Part shown: piece by piece, positions 11,044-21,545 of the stretch
Numbering within the stretch: the stretch's first letter is position 1
Layout of the letters: every line of letters starts with the position of its first letter
NCBI GenBank assembly: GCA_047495785.1
Contig: JBLDXI010000032.1
Span: forward strand, 2,294,001-2,358,000
Direction of reading: 5' to 3'
Source: Lepidodermella squamata
Taxonomy: Eukaryota > Gastrotricha
DNA: 64,000 bases
Position numbers and translations under genes: made by a program
The notes under the pieces: model-generated
The model's database searches: none
What the model saw: the letters and a program-made list of their open reading frames with translations, nothing else
Told to the model about the DNA's origin: nothing

Positions 11044-11075
11044 GTGAGAAGAAAATATGTTTTTTCAAGTGGGAC

Positions 11076-14054
11076 AGGTTACCGGGCATCGTTGTTTAGC
11101 TTCCGCCAGCAAGTTGCTGATTAAGTAGCATTGTGATTTTATTTAATAGCAACGTTAATGTAATTTTTAGAGACACAAATTTTGAAAATATTCCTCAAAT
11201 TAAATGTTCTGTGCCAGCCGGAAGTTACCGGATAAAAAATAACGCCCATGCTTACAAAAAATGGTCCAGTTCCTTCATTTTTCATCCAATTCTCTTATCC
11301 TTGGTGTCATTAGATAGCGCTTGATGCATACTATCCACGTAGTCATGTAATTATGGTCGGTTGTTATAATTGTTTATATGTATAGGAATATTGTCAAATT
11401 TTGGCGAACTTAGTTGGTTTATTTGACAGAAAACAGTCCGGCGGAAGGGTTAATTCGTCTTAGCGATATTACTTTTGTTGATGGGTTATAGCATGGTTAA
11501 AATAACTTTTTGGGAAGATAACTAATCAAGAAATTATCGTTCCCTGTGACGTGTGACATAATTGCTCTTTTAGAGGCGTCAAATGTTCAAACGGAAACCT
11601 TCCGCGTACTTCTAATCGTAATCAGTTATGAGGTGTTTCATATCTCAATAGATAGCCCTTGAAATTCCCTTCAGTTATCATGAAATCAAACTTTTCGTAT
11701 TGTTTGTTTATTAGACGATGTCGGCTTGGGAATGATTGGATTTTGTCGAGAAACACGTTTACGGCGCTGAGTGAACTCTGCCATTTAGTTCGGCCCCCTT
11801 TGCTCTAAATGTAAGGTTTAAGTGTTTTTGCACGAAAGAAACATTTTCTTAATTAATTATTTAAATTGCAGCTTTCAGTCTGCCTGGTTCAATCTTCGGC
11901 TTAATCAAAACAAGATGCAAGACAACGTTTTAGCGACATTTTAGCCAAGGTGTTAAATTGTTATTTAATTTTGGAATTTCGCTTAATTTTGAACTTTGAT
12001 CCAGCTTAAGACGACTTGTAGCCCGTCTTTATCTAAACTGGGTTCAGCTTTGCGATTTTTCGCCGAGGATGCTCCGATGAAACATCGACGATGCACGAGA
12101 CGCCATCGACTCATTATTCGTAAGAAAGGAGCCTGTCCGAATTCGAAGTGCTAGATTGACCGTCTAAAACCCACTATTTCCGCACCGATTACGGCAAAGC
12201 CAGTCTCAGCCACCGCGTGTCCGCGTTTTTCAACACCCTGCCAATCCACTTCCACTGCTCACAACATCGGCCAGCTGATACCAGCACCTACAACGGTTGC
12301 CTTTCAACCTGCTAATGTGGCATCAAGGCCTACGCCACCGCCAATGACTACAAGCAGCTTGTTTATTGACGCTTTACTTTTAGTTGATTATTTTATGTAA
12401 ATTCATCTAGCTTTGTTGTTGACTTACAACGAAAGAGATCCGAAAAAAATCGCAATTACTGGATTAGCCTAATTTCAATCTTTTGATGAAAATTTACTGT
12501 CTTTGAACCTTCACTGAACCTATTTATGATTACTGTGAACTGCGAAAATGTGCGATTGGAGGATTCAAGTGCCGTGCCTAACCAATGTGGTGCGGAACCT
12601 ATTTGTGATTATCTTGAATTGCCGCGGCGATAATGAATCAAATTGTTTTCCAACCATATGGACGATACGATAGCTTCATTATTATTTAATAAAAAACCAA
12701 AGGTTGACTTCATATTTCTTATTTTTGGACGAAACTGTTTCTAGTTTCCTGTTGCCAGCTTGTTACCAACTTTCAAAAATAACTTTGACTTTCAGCGACT
12801 TCAACGTGAATGAAGGTAATGAAAAGAAGGCCAAAGTTGCATCCAGCAAGTTTTTATTTAGGTATTACACAAACGAAAACAAAGAAGAGAGAGATTATTC
12901 AAGTGGTTCAAATTTCATCACACAACACTAATTACAAGAAAATGCGAGCGCGTAAAGAGTTTATATCGATTTCTTCTGAGATTTTCGCTGAAAGATCTTC
13001 GCTCTTTCAGTTCTAGCCGGAGTAGCGATCACTTCGCATTGCCCTCGGGTGCAGGTGGTAGGTCGTTCCGGCGTTGAATCGGGCGACGATAGGATGATGA
13101 TAGGCGGCGAACCGAACGAGCTGCGGTTACCGACGGACTGCTCGCGGCGAACGACGGACTTGGCTTCATGATTGGTGCCCAGGTAGTGGAGGCAGTAGAC
13201 GGGGTGGAAGGCCATACGTGCAGTAGACGGGGTGGAAGGCCATACGTTCGCACTGCTCGGCGTTGTTGGCGATGACATTGAAATGAGTATAATTGTGAAT
13301 ATGAGCTGAGATGCAACAGACAGCTTCGGCTGGGCTTTAAATAGTCCAGGTGGCATTAAAATGGCGTCTAAAATTGTTGCAAATAATGTAAACTGGCGCC
13401 AAATCGATATTATCAATCATAGCGATCAACATTTTGTTTACGGAATATCGTAGTGTCATCAGATCGGAGCGCGTTTAGCGAAGCGGAACGCGCATCGGAT
13501 GGGTAGCGGATGGCCGGCGTTAGTTCAGCTTTCCAATCAGATAACGATTTAAAATCCAGGGTAGGACAGGGCAGGAAATGCAGGAAATGCTGTGTAGCAG
13601 TGAAGTTAACATTTTCGTGTGTGAGACTTTAACAATATCGGCCGATCCTGGCGAATCCTCAATGTATACTGGGAAATCTTTACGAAGGTTTAAGCGTTTC
13701 GTGTTTATTTGTTCACTCAACTTTCAAGATGATAGACTACTGTATCACAGAAATGTAAGTGAAAATCCAACAAAAATATATGAGTTTTTATCATTTGGTT
13801 CCGATTCTTCCAGTCGCATACGGCTGTTGATAGACTGCTACAGCTCAGGTCACGGTGTCGCTAAGGTCAGCTTACCTGGAATATAAATAAATTATCAGGA
13901 TGAAATAGTAACGGCGCAAATTTAGAAGATGTTATAAGTTTTCCGGTCAAGTAGCCGTAATGCTTAGGAATAACAATCTGAAATTCCACCTTGCAATTTT
14001 TCCTACCTACATTTTAGAAATCCCCATCGATTTGTTCAACATTAACTACACATC
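11076..14054. other. Gene-poor region
   Basis: About 3 kb in which no gene can be supported. Several frames of 60-150 codons exist, but none has recognisable content or consistent splice sites. The minus-strand frame near 12961-13416 has a TATTTAAAG box upstream but reads as low-complexity Ser/Pro sequence. A 28-bp tandem duplication lies inside it. Confidence 0.4.
13192..13247. repeat. Tandem duplication, 2 x 28 bp
   Basis: The unit beginning GCAGTAGACGGGGTGGAAGG occurs twice without a gap (13192-13219, 13220-13247) and looks identical. Confidence 0.9.
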
Positions 14055-14072
14055 TCCCTGGTGGTCTAGTGG
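14055..14072 (+). other. 5' fragment of a tRNA-Glu gene (A-box half)
   Basis: TCCCTGGTGGTCTAGTGG is the first 18 nt of canonical animal tRNA-Glu and includes the pol III A box. The match stops abruptly and no B box or 3' half follows. It is not a functional tRNA; it lies directly upstream of the transposon-derived frames. Confidence 0.6.
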
Positions 14073-16879
14073 CGTGTCGATCAGCACGATAAAATTTTAG
14101 CATCAGCGAAGCGCCTCTTGGAACGTCGAGGAATAGAAAAATTCAGCTATGGCGATAAAACTGAAGTCAGCGCGATGATTGCTAAAGAAGTCTTCGGCGA
14201 CAAGAAAAAGATGAGCCCACTTCTCGTTAAGCGCATCAAAAAATACTTCGCAAATGGCAAGATTTTAGCCGAATTTCTAGAAGCGGCAACTGCGGAGCCA
14301 TCAGGTGATAGCGACACATCTGAAGCGGAATCGCATCCTGACAGCGTCTTTCAGCCATCAAATCAGCGCTCTTCCGAGTCACCAATACAGTCAGATCATT
14401 CCGTCGTAATAACTGCCGATATCAGCAGCGAAGAATACGAGCACAAATTGAAACTTCTTATGGCCGCAGATCGGACAAAAGGCCTTCAATTCATCCAGAG
14501 ACGAACTACATGGCTCGTAACATTTACATGGAGAAGCGGGCAAAAGAAGAGGCTGTTAACTACTGCTATTTCGTAAACAAGACGAGTTACGTGCGGGTCA
14601 ACGATGAACATTCCAACTTTTTGGATGTTCATCTCTATTGTAAACGCTCGGATTGTGGTCGAACGCTACTGTTTTCCATTCGAAAGAAACCTGTTGATAA
14701 TTCGAACCAGCCTGTCAACATTCAAATTTCATTTTCCAACGAATGCTGCACGAGTAAGGAGCCGGTTAGACCTCAATGTCGCGGCGAAGAAAGGCAGAAA
14801 GTTGCGGACCGAGTGATGAATGACCCTCACATGACTGTTCCTGGTCTTATCGACAAATTTGAGGCAAAAGCCGACGTGAAAGCGGCTAAGGAAAACAGGA
14901 ACTTCACATCAACCTTAACCAAGTCAATCATCAAAAACTGTGTCGCTGAGGCCAAACGCAGGAAGGAAAACATCTGGGAGATGATTTCACGGTTTGATCC
15001 AAAAACACGCAAGAATTTCTAATTAATTAATTAATTAATTAATTTCCTACAGGACCTACAAATGAAAAGAAAACACGAACGAGAACGCTGACGAGCGATT
15101 CATTCAACACATCGGCGCCTCACCTTACTGCGTTATCCTATTTTCACCAGTTCAAGTCAAATTGTTGGCGAGGCTTTGTCATTGCGGTCGACTCATCATT
15201 TGTTTCGACTCCAGCGGCGGTACAGCTAGAGCCGAGCTAGTCTCTAGAAAGAAGGCATGCCATTATTGCAATATTTTCTTGGAAATAACTTACCAGTGTT
15301 GTTGTTGGGTTCAACTTACCTCGATGATCGTTTCTCCTGCATGTAATCGTCACATCGATGAAGTGTCGCCAAACGTAATCAATCGCGCATTACCAATGGC
15401 CCATTTGCTGTCCGAAAGCCATACGACAACAACACTAACGTTACATCTGTCGAGTGTGCGAAGCGCGATGCTGAGTTACTTGAGTGAAGACTACATAGCG
15501 CCGCTTTTCGTTATCGACTTCAGCTATGCCAACATCCACGCCATTTCCAACGCGTGGAACAACTTGACTCTCGTCCAAACTCTCGAACTTCACTAGCGTT
15601 TCCTATTAGAAGGCGTTGAACCCAAGGAATTTGCTGCAACAACTCTCATTTCCATCTGCAGTTCACATTACGGTGAGAAATAAATGTAATTATTCTATGA
15701 CATGAGAATAACAATAAATATATAATGTTATAGTGAAAGCTTTCAACCGAGCTATCCGTCAATTTTACCCAGGCAGGGAATATGACCGTCCAGTTGCAAT
15801 GTTAACCGTCGCTTTTGTTCACTTCGTCAATTCTACCGCACTCGAGGAAATTTACATGTTGGTTGACTTGGTTACCAGGGTCTTCAAAAGCAAAGTAAGC
15901 AATATCAAAATCATGCTTTTCTAACCTACTCATCTATCGATCAAGAACTTATCGCTTTAATATCATCTGCCAGAGGCTACAATTTCCATCGCAAAACTAA
16001 AAATAATCCTAAAGAGTCTTGCCTGACATGAAATTTTGTTACTTTGAAGGTTCGAGATCCAGTGGCGGAGGATTTGCTAGCCGAGATCTTTCAAACAAGA
16101 CCCGACTGCTTGGAGGAAATCGAGCCAAGCGACAATGACTGTGCGTTGGACATCGACGATCCAGGGGCCGATGTACCCGACTACGATCAAGAAAACCCAG
16201 ATCGGTCTAAAAGGCTAAATTTATCGCAAGCCCACCACTTGGCCGCGAGTGCCTCAGGCGATTTGAAGCTGCCCTTCTCGCCAATTCTGCTTCTTCTGGG
16301 ACCGAGGTTCAGGAAAACTACATCCCCAAGGCTGTAGACCACTTCATCCTTCGTTACTGCCCAGTCGCAACGATGATGACTGCCGTGCTGTTGAACCCGC
16401 GAAATTTAATGACAAGATCACGTGAACCTCTTCCTGCACGTCTAGCAGTGCCAATCAAGACTAAAAATCAGCCGGACGGTGCCACGAGGGTGACCAACGC
16501 AGCCGTTGAATCAGACTTTAACAATATTAAAAACTGCGTTTTTGATCGCAAATCAAATTTGCATCACGGCGTCATCGTCTCCACCCTGAAAGATTATACG
16601 CTAACGAAGTTCAAGGTGAATGCGAATTGCGAGGAGGTGCCAATGTTATCAGCCCCTATTCGCAAGTTGAAGCGAGCTAAGGCATCGATAAAGCCTGTAG
16701 CTAGCCAGCTGCCGATGATTTCGGAATTAGCCAGCCGGATTATTGGGCGAAGTCGAACAACAAACGACCGCCAAAGAAGCAAAGCCGTTATTATGATAGG
16801 CCAGACATCGATAGCCACAGCTACGCCCAGTTCAAAGAAATGTCTGATGTGCCAGCCATCAAAAAGCAGACGCCTCTAG
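14070..16879 (+). mobile_element. DNA-transposon-derived, multi-exon transposase-like gene (probably MULE-type)
   Basis: A series of plus-strand coding blocks reads as one protein. Block 1 (about 14070-14500): SAKRLLERRGIEKFSYGDK and acidic sequence. Block 2 (14510-15006): YFVNKTSYVRV, CKRSDCGRTLLF and VADRVMNDPHMTVPGL, resembling the zinc-chelating N-terminal parts of MULE-like proteins. Block 3 (15053-15210): WRGFVIAVDSSFV. Block 4 (about 15350-15675): PLFVIDFSYANIHAISNAWN, like the second catalytic Asp region of MULE transposases. Further blocks at 15735-15894 and 16050-16240, then TNAAVESDFNNIKN and LHHGVIVSTLKDY (16500-16600). Introns are 50-150 bp; the one after 15006 appears to be GC-AG. 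Several joins need guessed sites, so the copy may be decayed. No terminal inverted repeats were found. Confidence 0.45.
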
Positions 16880-17029
16880 GCTTAGCTTTCACCGAGCGAG
16901 TCCGTGAAAATCGAACTAATTTGAAAAGAACAATACCGAATGAGAATTCCAACATCAATCAGCCTACGAATACAGTCGACCATTTTTTGCCTGATGACCA
17001 TGGCGATGCACATGCGGTCGCGTAAAAAT

Positions 17030-17286
17030 TCGTTATTAATAGGCTCAGTGTGAATGCGGCTTAGAAATTGATGCGAGTGATTTTTTTGCGACCTAAAAAT
17101 CACACGACACCACACAGCAAATAACAGCAAAAAAGCAGTGGCCAGCCGTAAGGCTGGCTGATGGTGACGCGTGTTTTAGCTCGTAAGAAAAAACACCACT
17201 CGCATCAATATCTAGCCATAGTACTCTAGAGGAAGCTACATAGTAAACATAGTAAACATAGTAAACATAGTAATTTTGCATAATAA
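17030..17286. repeat. Spacer with a 9-bp tandem repeat
   Basis: The unit TAGTAAACA is repeated about four times at 17239-17273. Nothing coding was seen. Confidence 0.7.
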
Positions 17287-18430
17287 CACTTTTAAGTTGG
17301 ATTTTTTAAAAGACGCGAGCGAAGCGAGCTATGCATTCTGGCGACCGAAAACCTTGCCCCGCCGTGATACGCGAGCAAAGCGAGCATCACGGGGCAAGGT
17401 TTTCGATCGAGCAAAGCGAGATGTGTCGAGCGTAGCGAGAAGGCAGTGTAATATCGAACTTGGATTTTTTCGAGCGGAGCGAGAAAATCCATTGAAATAC
17501 TGTGCTGCGACCGTCGAACGCCATATCGTCCGATTATTTCGGTAGAGCAAAGCTAGATTGATAATGTTTACTCCAAGGTCAACACCTTCAATCACGATAA
17601 AGGCCCTCTAGTCATCTCAATTTATATTCCAGAGTCGCAAAGAAAACGCATTTGTGCAAATCATCAAAATAATTGAAATTTGAAATCCCTACTTAGATGA
17701 GTTAAAGCGAATGATTCTCAAACATTCGCTCTTTTCTTATGCTTCAGACAAAGAAACTGGCTGAGAAACTCCGAAAAATTGAGCTCTCAGCGACGCGAAA
17801 AGCGGTTCAGAATAACCAGATTGCAAATTTTTCGCTTTTTAGTTTTAAGATGGATTTTTTATTTTCGCGAAATTACTCTTCATATGTGATTTTTCGCATT
17901 TTTTAGGGGTATTTACCCACGTAAAACGAAGAGGGTAACAGCTTCCTCCCGAGTACTATGTATAAATAAGGCCCTAGGGAAGGCTAGTTTCGAGGAAAAA
18001 CTCACATAATAAGGCGAGGCGAAGCCGAGTCTTATTATGCGATTTTTCCGAGGAACTAGCCGTACCGTGGGCCTTATTAGACATATTACTCAAGGCAAAG
18101 CGTTCACCGTTCCCGATAAAACTGCAATTTAAATGGAAAAATGTGACATAATAGGTGATTTTCTGGTGTGAAATGCGACTTTAAAAAATCCACCTTAAAA
18201 CTGTACGATGAAAACGGCATTTTTGAACGAATTTCATGCTGAAACAAGAAAAGTAATCTCGCTTCGCTCGAGAGTGCTTTTTCTCGCTTCGCTCGATGAA
18301 ATCAGTGTCCCCTCGCTTTGCTCGGGCGAAAACCTTGCCCCGTGATGCTCGCTGCGCTCGCGTTTCACGGCGGGGCAAGGTTTTCGCACCTTCGGTGCTC
18401 ACTGTAAAAATTAAAAAATCCCCCCTTAAA
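17287..18430. repeat. Nested palindromic element with CGAAGCGAG words
   Basis: The outer ends carry an imperfect inverted repeat of the pattern TTAAG--GGATTTTTTAA (near 17290 and, reversed, near 18405). The same word occurs again inside near 17845 and, reversed, near 18182, so four copies are placed symmetrically. Inside the arms are near-perfect hairpins: 17346-17405 (15-bp arms CGAAAACCTTGCCCC) and its counterpart at 18326-18387. The loops and flanks are full of GCGAAGCGAGC-type words and their complements. There is no coding sequence, so this looks like a non-autonomous inverted-repeat element of unknown class, or two nested ones. Confidence 0.6.
17965..18083. repeat. Long hairpin 1 (about 55-bp arms)
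   Basis: The sequence folds on itself: AATAAGGCCC...GGCTAGTTTCGAGGAAAAA...CATAATAAG pairs with CTTATTATG...TTTTTCCGAGGAACTAGCC...GGGCCTTATT. The arms are imperfect but long. A related hairpin lies at 18482-18608. Confidence 0.75.
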
Positions 18431-18481
18431 TAAGCGGTTTCTTATTATGTTATTATGTTATTATGTGAGCTTCGCCTAGAG

Positions 18482-18608
18482 TAATATGTAAAATAGAGCC
18501 CACGATACGGCTAGTTTCTCGGAAAAATCACATAATAAGCCTCGGCTACGCCTCGTCTTATTATGTGAGTTTTTCCTCGAAACTGGCCTCCTCTAGGGCT
18601 CTATCTAT
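18482..18608. repeat. Long hairpin 2, inverted relative of hairpin 1
   Basis: Its reverse complement aligns with hairpin 1, including AGTTTCGAGGAAAAACTCAC and the ATAATAAG words. Hairpins 1 and 2 thus form an inverted pair flanking 18085-18480. Confidence 0.75.
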
Positions 18609-18888
18609 ACATATTCACTTTGAACCTACCAATAACCAACAATATTAGATGATTACTCCAGTGTATATCAAGTATGTATCAAAAGCTTGATTAATCATCA
18701 TTTGAATTATGAAGAGAAATCATTTATGAATTGATTTCATTTTATTTCTAACATATCCAAATTTCTATCAATGATATTCTTCGACAAAGAATAAATGTTA
18801 GAAGTTTCACGGGTTTTTTCATAAAGACAATAGAAAGACGAGTGTGCATACTACAACGGATACAATGTCCAATGAGAATCAGTGCATA
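18609..18888. other. 3' flank of the orphan gene
   Basis: About 280 bp of AT-rich sequence; nothing seen. Confidence 0.4.
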
Positions 18889-19929
18889 TCAAACAACCTC
18901 TTTGAGGACTTCCATAGTCTTCTTGATGCCTTCGACATAATTTACCAAATCATCTTCGAACTTAACACCACTAGCAGTAGCTATCGTCTTCAGATGAAAC
19001 GAATCAGCAGTAGCTTTGTCAATATTGAGCTCAAGATTCCAGTCCACCATCGACTGTTTCATAACATTCAGTTTAACGCCATTTGATTCCAGAACTGCAG
19101 ATCTCATCGGTCCCAGATAGTTGAATTCACCGTTGCCCTCGTAGAATTTCTCCAGAACATCTTGTTTGAAGTATCCACCAGACTGCGTTTCAATGCGAAA
19201 GTCAATTATCATCGGGTGCGCGCCAACTTGACCACAATTTGAGGCATTTGTAGCACAATCGCGAAGACACAAGATGCGAGATATTAGGTCTATCTGCAGT
19301 AAAGCAGTCATATTAGCAGTAGCACGAGTCAATTCAGACAACAACAGTAGCTTCACTTCTTTGGTCACAATGTACAACTCAGACTGTGAACCATGATGCG
19401 GGAAAACAAAATCAGCCTCCGGTCCAATGCCAATATATTGCAAAAGCTTATAGACAAAAACTTCCTTGAGGTTTGGACATCTGATGCCATTATGGGAGCC
19501 AGAAGCGGGACCATACTGATGAGTCTTTATAAAGTAGCGAGTCTCGCGAGGAGTATCGGCGTATACAACACAAGAGAAACCGGTCTGTATTCCGCTTCGC
19601 TTCGGATACCAAACAACACCTTTCCACTCTTCATCAGTAAGTCCAGCTTTGAAATGTAGAGCTTCCAAGTGTTTTGCCACTGCAGTCTTCATGATGACGG
19701 GATCGGCATCTAGATATTCTGCGATTTTCGGCAACAGTTGCATGAACTGGCTAGTGCGATCCACATTTTTCTCATGGACTTTCGATATGTGAAAGCTATT
19801 AGCCAAGTCAAGTGCAAGGCGCGCCATTGTCAAGCGAATTTCACCACGCATCTGATGAATGCTATTTCCTATGTCGACGAACTGCTGCCAGCGTGCTTCC
19901 GCTTCGTCATCCTGAGAGCTCGCTGACAT
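18889..19929 (-). CDS. Intronless orphan protein, possible kinase-like fold
   Basis: A single open frame of 346 residues from ATG 19929 (MSASSQDDEAEARWQQF); the frame extends upstream but without a better start. Residues 1-85 look helical. From about residue 110 the order is GFSCVV, TRYFIKTHQYG, LKEVFVYKLLQYIGIGPEAD, LYIVTKEV, LISRILCLRD, HPMIIDFRI. That resembles a kinase layout: strand with Lys, helix with Glu, hinge, and an IDF motif in place of DFG. No classic HRD loop is seen. I do not recognise the family and treat the kinase idea as inference. Lack of introns in an intron-rich genome suggests retroposition, a recently acquired gene or a lineage-specific expansion. Confidence 0.65.
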   Translation of the reverse strand: MSASSQDDEAEARWQQFVDIGNSIHQMRGEIRLTMARLALDLANSFHISKVHEKNVDRTSQFMQLLPKIAEYLDADPVIMKTAVAKHLEALHFKAGLTDEEWKGVVWYPKRSGIQTGFSCVVYADTPRETRYFIKTHQYGPASGSHNGIRCPNLKEVFVYKLLQYIGIGPEADFVFPHHGSQSELYIVTKEVKLLLLSELTRATANMTALLQIDLISRILCLRDCATNASNCGQVGAHPMIIDFRIETQSGGYFKQDVLEKFYEGNGEFNYLGPMRSAVLESNGVKLNVMKQSMVDWNLELNIDKATADSFHLKTIATASGVKFEDDLVNYVEGIKKTMEVLKEVV

Positions 19930-20382
19930 CTTTGAACAACTTTTCGTAATTGAAAAGACTAAAACTAAAAACGCTGGATAAGGAGCAGAGCTGAATTCAA
20001 CTACACAATTCAACGTTCAACATGCCATGTATTTGCGAAATGCTATGCCCTAGCAAATGGCAAAAAACGTGAAACAATTGGGATAAGAGCGTAATAAAAA
20101 CGTGAATTATTCGTAGTACAATCGTAAAAACTGGTCGTACTACGAACGTGGCACGCCCTCTACTACGATTTATCCACGTTTGTAATACGAGCGTACTACA
20201 AATTGAAACAAGATGGTGCCTAACGAGCTCGTGCACGCAGTGTTGCGTAATCAGTTTTATCACGATCTTACTACGATTTTTTGTCTCAACGGCAAAATTT
20301 TTTTAAGCAATGCCCCCACGTTGGAAAATGCGAAATCGCCTGTCTTTTACTATTGACTCGCTCAAACTCGTAAAAATACACC
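19930..20382. other. Intergenic spacer with repeated CTACGA/TCGTAG words
   Basis: Between 20100 and 20280 the words TCGTAGTAC, GTACTACGA and CTACTACGA recur in both orientations. No gene was seen. Confidence 0.4.
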
Positions 20383-20506
20383 CTAGCTACCCCATTAGGG
20401 CGTTAGGGAAGAGGGAGTCCTTTGGTCATCGAAATTCCATCAAACGTGTAACCTCTCTTCGCTCCGCATCTCACACCGCATCCACAAATGTCGTAAGACC
20501 CGGCGT

Positions 20507-20779
20507 AAAATGGTCATCGTTGCCCTCGACGTGCAGGCGGCCTACGATAGTGTTTGGCATGCTGGACTGATCTACAAGTTATTGCAATTGCCCCTGCCCC
20601 GCAATCTCGTCGGCTGGATAGTTGATTACCTCCGTGACCGCAAGCTGCAGGCCCGTGTGGCTGGTCACCTGAGCAGGGTCGCCACCGTCAACTGCGGCGT
20701 ACCCCAAGGGTCTCCTCTCTCCCCCTTGCTATACATCCTATACACGGCCGACCTCCTCATCGCAGAACCATATAAATAG
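20507..20779 (+). mobile_element. Fragment of a non-LTR reverse transcriptase (Jockey-like)
   Basis: About 80 residues hold RT motif A (ALDVQAAYDSVWH), a spacer with LVGWIVDYLRDR, and motif B (GVPQGSPLSPLLYILYTADL). The frame stops just after motif B, so the catalytic YADD box of motif C is missing. No endonuclease or zinc-knuckle part is attached. It is a dead internal fragment. Confidence 0.85.
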
Positions 20780-21158
20780 ACAAATTTTCACAGACATAAA
20801 TTGCTATAATTAGTTAGGACATGGAAACAGGGAAATGCTGAAACTAATAGCTAATAACAATCACTAAAGTGGACACTTTTCATAGCCACGCTGGAAAGAA
20901 ACAATCAGTCGACGCCGCTGGTTTACTAGTCTACTCGTAGTTGGAAATGAGAAGCGAAGGCGACGTTATACGCCCATAACAAACAAGAAGTTGCGTAAAC
21001 ACTCTCCATCAGCTGATCTCTCTGAAACCTGACAAGAAAAGAAGAGGCTCTTTCCGCAATTTTTAACGGAAAACTTGTTTTCACATTTTATTATAATTGC
21101 AGCATCAATATAATTTTATATGTAATTTTAATAATTCTAGTCGTATTTCCAATTTTTA

Positions 21159-21166
21159 CTCTCAAG
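21159..21166. repeat. Left 8-bp target-site duplication of the hAT element
   Basis: CTCTCAAG directly precedes the element and is identical to 28341-28348. In the uninterrupted copy the site reads CTTTCAAG once (9862-9869). Confidence 0.9.
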
Positions 21167-21531
21167 CAGGCCTAGGCATTTTAGCGCCAAAACCCGCCCA
21201 GCAAACCCACGGGCGGGCCGGGCGGTCCAAACGGGACCCGCTTTCTTCACTTGTTTTAATGCCTTCCAAAAAAACTGAATATCAAGGTTAATTGTAATAA
21301 TGAGGTAAAAGTACGACAAAATGGATATAAATAGAACAGCCGACAGTTGCCGTGAGCAGCTGTAAAGGGAAGCCGTGGGCATTACGGGTGACTGGCTGTA
21401 GATGTTTGGGAAATGAAAGTCCATGCGGTAAATGAACAAATGGCCTGTTGGATGTAGGCTCAATGTGCTGCGCCTTGCTGCGCCGCTCTAAACGGCGCCA
21501 CGTGCGGGAACGTAACGCTTCAGATCAAATG

Positions 21532-21545
21532 GTTGCCATGGCAAC
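21532..21545. promoter_or_regulatory. Perfect palindromic X-box (RFX-type site)
   Basis: GTTGCCATGGCAAC is the ideal RFX consensus, a 14-bp perfect palindrome. It lies inside the hAT element, 365 bp from its left end. No similar site was noticed directly upstream of the ciliary genes here. Function unproven. Confidence 0.45.

Larger units (their letters stand above)
9622..11075 (+). repeat. Partial duplicate of the CCDC33 5' region (copy 1)
   Basis: This stretch matches, in order, 20383-20471, 21036-21166, 28341-28760 and 28790-29175, that is the upstream region and first exon of CCDC33. It lacks the 7.2-kb hAT insertion present at the other locus, so it preserves the pre-insertion site around 9862-9869. 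It carries its own insertion, a Penelope-like fragment at 10268-10661. The match continues into the first bases of CCDC33 intron 1, so the copy arose from DNA and not from a processed mRNA. Beyond about 11061 the two copies share nothing. Confidence 0.8.
20383..21166. repeat. Upstream part of the CCDC33-locus repeat (copy 2, left of hAT)
   Basis: 20383-20471 and 21036-21166 match 9622-9720 and 9742-9869. The middle (20472-21035) is extra and holds a reverse-transcriptase fragment and an inverted piece related to 28380-28600. The right edge is the 8-bp target site of the hAT element. Confidence 0.7.

Noticed and set aside
10712-11099. A second functional CCDC33 gene
   Set aside because: The ATG frame is shifted by one base and no later exons follow.
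12961-13416. Minus-strand gene with a TATA-like box
   Set aside because: The frame is low-complexity Ser/Pro/Thr sequence partly created by the 28-bp tandem duplication; another frame looks equally good, so neither is supported.
17287-18608. CRISPR array or bacterial contamination because of the repeated GCGAAGCGAG words
   Set aside because: Spacing is irregular, copies occur in both orientations inside hairpins, and the surroundings are spliced animal genes.
20472-21035. Complete retrotransposon inserted upstream of the hAT element
   Set aside because: Only RT motifs A and B remain, without catalytic YADD or endonuclease, and the edges are not a clean insertion.
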